DNA from: Thermocoleostomius sinensis A174
GTDB taxonomy: Bacteria > Cyanobacteriota > Cyanobacteriia > Elainellales > Elainellaceae
Reading direction: 5' to 3'
Assembly: GCF_026802175.1 (NCBI RefSeq)
Contig: NZ_CP113797.1
Location: 2,395,026 to 2,459,025 of the forward strand
Length of the DNA stretch: 64,000 nt
Part shown: piece after piece, positions 62,434-64,000 of the stretch
How the letters are laid out: each line of letters starts with the position of its first letter
How positions within the stretch are numbered: position 1 is the first letter of the stretch
The notes under the pieces: generated by a model
Seen by the model: the letters and a program-made list of their open reading frames with translations, nothing else
Databases searched by the model: none
What the model was told of the DNA's origin: nothing
Made by a program: the position numbers and the translations under genes

Positions 62434-64000
62434 ATGACTGAAGCTTTTCCCGACCGTCTGCTGTGCTCAATTCCTGCGCCAGTTAACGAAGCGAAACGGT
62501 TAGAAGCACTGCGACGCTACGAGATTCTTGACACGCCTCCAGAAATTGCATTCGATCGAATTACCACATTAGCAGCGCGTCTATTTGATGCACCGATCGC
62601 GCTTGTTTCCCTTGTCGATGCATCTAGAGCATGGTTTAAATCTTGTTACGGGTTTGAGTTACAGGAAGTTCGGCGCGATAACACGATTTGCAGCGTGGCA
62701 TTGCTGTACGACGACGTGTTGGTGGTTCCTGATACCCAACTAGATGACCGGTTTACCTGTAACCCATTCGTGCAGGCCGATCCGGGGTTACGGTTTTATG
62801 CAGGTGCTCCGTTGATTACCCATGATGGGTTCACGCTTGGAACGCTGTGTCTGTTGGACATGAAGCCGCGTCCAGATCTGACCGATGCGCAAAAAGCGAC
62901 TTTGTCTGATTTGGCTGCTATGGTGGTGGATGAGCTAGAACTGCGATTGGCCGCCCGCCGCATGGCCCAAATTGATACCGCTCTTCTAGAAGTGACGAAA
63001 GGAGTCGCTGCTGCCACAGGTGATGCGTTTTTTTTGGCATTGGTACAGCAATTCACCAAAACCTTGGGGGTTGATTATGCTTTTATTGGGTTAGTCGATA
63101 GCTCTGACCATTTTGCCGATCGCCCAGATACCGTCAAGACGATCGCGGTTTGTGCCGATGGAGAAATCATCGACAACTTTGAGTACTCCCTGCGTGGCAC
63201 CCCTTGCCAAGAGGTGCTGCAAACTCGAAAACTGTGTCTCTATCCCAGTGGGGTGCAGTCCCAGTTTCCCCACGCCCCCTTACTGGTTCCGCTTCAGGTC
63301 GATAGCTATGCCGCTATTCCCTTTTTTGATTCAGTGGGCGCACCGCTGGGATTGTTGGCCGTTATGGGGCGAACTCCCCTGTCCAATCTCCAGCTTGCAG
63401 AATCACTGCTAACTATCTTTGCCCTACGAATTGCTACCGAACTAGAGCGCCAACAAACAGAGTCCGATCGCCAGCAAGCACAACAGGAATTAGCCCGCCT
63501 GATCGAACAACGAACCGCCGAACTATCGCAGGCCAACGAATTATTGCGGCGAGAAATTGCAGAACGGCAGCAAACCGAAGTAGCACTGCAAAAAGAACAA
63601 GAAACGCTGAAGGTGTTGCTAGATAACGTTCAAGCTGGCATTGTTGCCTGTAATGCTGAGGGCATCTTGACGCTGTTTAATCAAGCGGCACGCGAGTTTC
63701 ATGGTTTACCCGAACAGCCTTTACCAGCCAGCCAGTGGGCGGAACACTATGATCTCTATTTGCCGGATGGCACAACCCGTATGTCCCAGACCGAAATTCC
63801 CCTCTTTCGGGCTTTGCAGGGCGAAATCCTGTACAACGTCGAAATGATGATTGTGCCCAAACAGGGAGCAGCCCGAACGCTGCTTGCTAGTGGACAGGCG
63901 ATCGTTGATGTGCATGGTCAGAAGCAGGGAGCCGTGGTGATCATGCATGACATTACCGAGCGCAAGCAAGCCGAGGAAGAACGGGCAGAATTAGCACGAG
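62434..64000 (+). CDS. GAF/PAS sensor protein, 5' part, truncated by window edge
   Basis: ATG at 62434 opens a frame of at least 522 codons without a stop to the right edge. The first GAF domain (about 25-165) has LEALRRYEILDTPPEIAFDR, IALVSLVDASRAWFKSCYG, TICSVAL and YAGAPLITHDGFTLGTLCLL, the standard set for cyanobacterial sensor kinases. A second GAF domain (about 190-335) has YAFIGLVDSS and VPLQVDSYAAIPFFD. A coiled coil (about 340-390, ARLIEQRTAELSQANELL) leads to a PAS domain (VLLDNVQAGIVACNAEGILT). The output domain is beyond the window: histidine kinase or GGDEF are the likely options. Confidence 0.85.
   Translation, partial: MTEAFPDRLLCSIPAPVNEAKRLEALRRYEILDTPPEIAFDRITTLAARLFDAPIALVSLVDASRAWFKSCYGFELQEVRRDNTICSVALLYDDVLVVPDTQLDDRFTCNPFVQADPGLRFYAGAPLITHDGFTLGTLCLLDMKPRPDLTDAQKATLSDLAAMVVDELELRLAARRMAQIDTALLEVTKGVAAATGDAFFLALVQQFTKTLGVDYAFIGLVDSSDHFADRPDTVKTIAVCADGEIIDNFEYSLRGTPCQEVLQTRKLCLYPSGVQSQFPHAPLLVPLQVDSYAAIPFFDSVGAPLGLLAVMGRTPLSNLQLAESLLTIFALRIATELERQQTESDRQQAQQELARLIEQRTAELSQANELLRREIAERQQTEVALQKEQETLKVLLDNVQAGIVACNAEGILTLFNQAAREFHGLPEQPLPASQWAEHYDLYLPDGTTRMSQTEIPLFRALQGEILYNVEMMIVPKQGAARTLLASGQAIVDVHGQKQGAVVIMHDITERKQAEEERAELAR

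Overview
The window is cyanobacterial chromosome. The evidence is frequent GCGATCGC (HIP1) palindromes, an orange carotenoid protein (OCP) with its fluorescence recovery protein (FRP), an acyl-lipid Delta12 desaturase, a CrtR-type beta-carotene hydroxylase, and many proteins typical of cyanobacteria (LabA-like NYN protein, YARHG-tailed kinase, TPR-CHAT protein, CofH). Long AT-rich spacers and several families of dispersed palindromic repeats suggest a large, loosely packed genome of a filamentous or Leptolyngbya-like type; the genus cannot be read from this sequence. No rRNA, tRNA, CRISPR array, intact insertion sequence or prophage was recognised.

Layout. 1-6.9 kb: 5' part of a photolyase/cryptochrome cut by the window edge, a phytol-kinase-like protein, a Ser/Thr kinase with a YARHG tail, a baeRF/Balon-like release-factor homologue, then divergently rseP-nth and a convergent Nudix gene. 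7-10.3 kb: a membrane and photoprotection block of desA, an unlisted 53-aa membrane ORF, OCP, a terminator and FRP. 10.5-16.2 kb: exopolysaccharide export (Wza-like and Wzc-like genes 23 bp apart) and a WecG/TagA/CpsF glycosyltransferase; a second chain-length determinant lies at 27.3-29.3 kb. 16.7-27.2 kb: Pmp3-like protein, zinc ADH, an FAD oxidoreductase, msrA, a conserved unknown protein, a GlsB/YeaQ-type protein, a GH13+CBM20 enzyme, a TIGR02587/TIGR02588 membrane pair and cobM. 29.8-38 kb: AGCS symporter, universal stress protein, thrC followed by a ThiS/MoaD carrier, VOC protein, PRC-barrel/DUF2382 protein, a small cyanobacterial protein and a TPR protein. 38.6-49.4 kb: crtR, two orphan conserved proteins, GNAT, zinc-ribbon protein, rhomboid protease, metallophosphoesterase, LabA-like protein, sulfurtransferase and an HD-GYP response regulator. 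49.5-58.7 kb: glmU, RusA with a nuclease-like partner, the ftsL-like/ftsI division pair, a PPC-repeat protein and cofH. 58.8-64 kb: a decayed Uma2 gene, a TPR-CHAT protein and a truncated GAF/PAS sensor.

Common themes are photoprotection and membrane adaptation (desA, OCP/FRP, crtR), envelope and polysaccharide biogenesis (SLBB/Wzc/WecG genes, glmU, ftsI) and stress or signalling proteins. I did not find one unmistakable new system. The observations I rate highest are: a nested inverted repeat upstream of OCP combined with a terminator between OCP and FRP; a minus-strand terminator at 26.2 kb with no gene to serve, suggesting a small RNA; a baeRF/Balon-like ribosome factor; a thrC-sulfur carrier pair; a RusA/nuclease-like pair; a dispersed repeat of about 90 bp present three times; and a clearly reconstructable Uma2 pseudogene.
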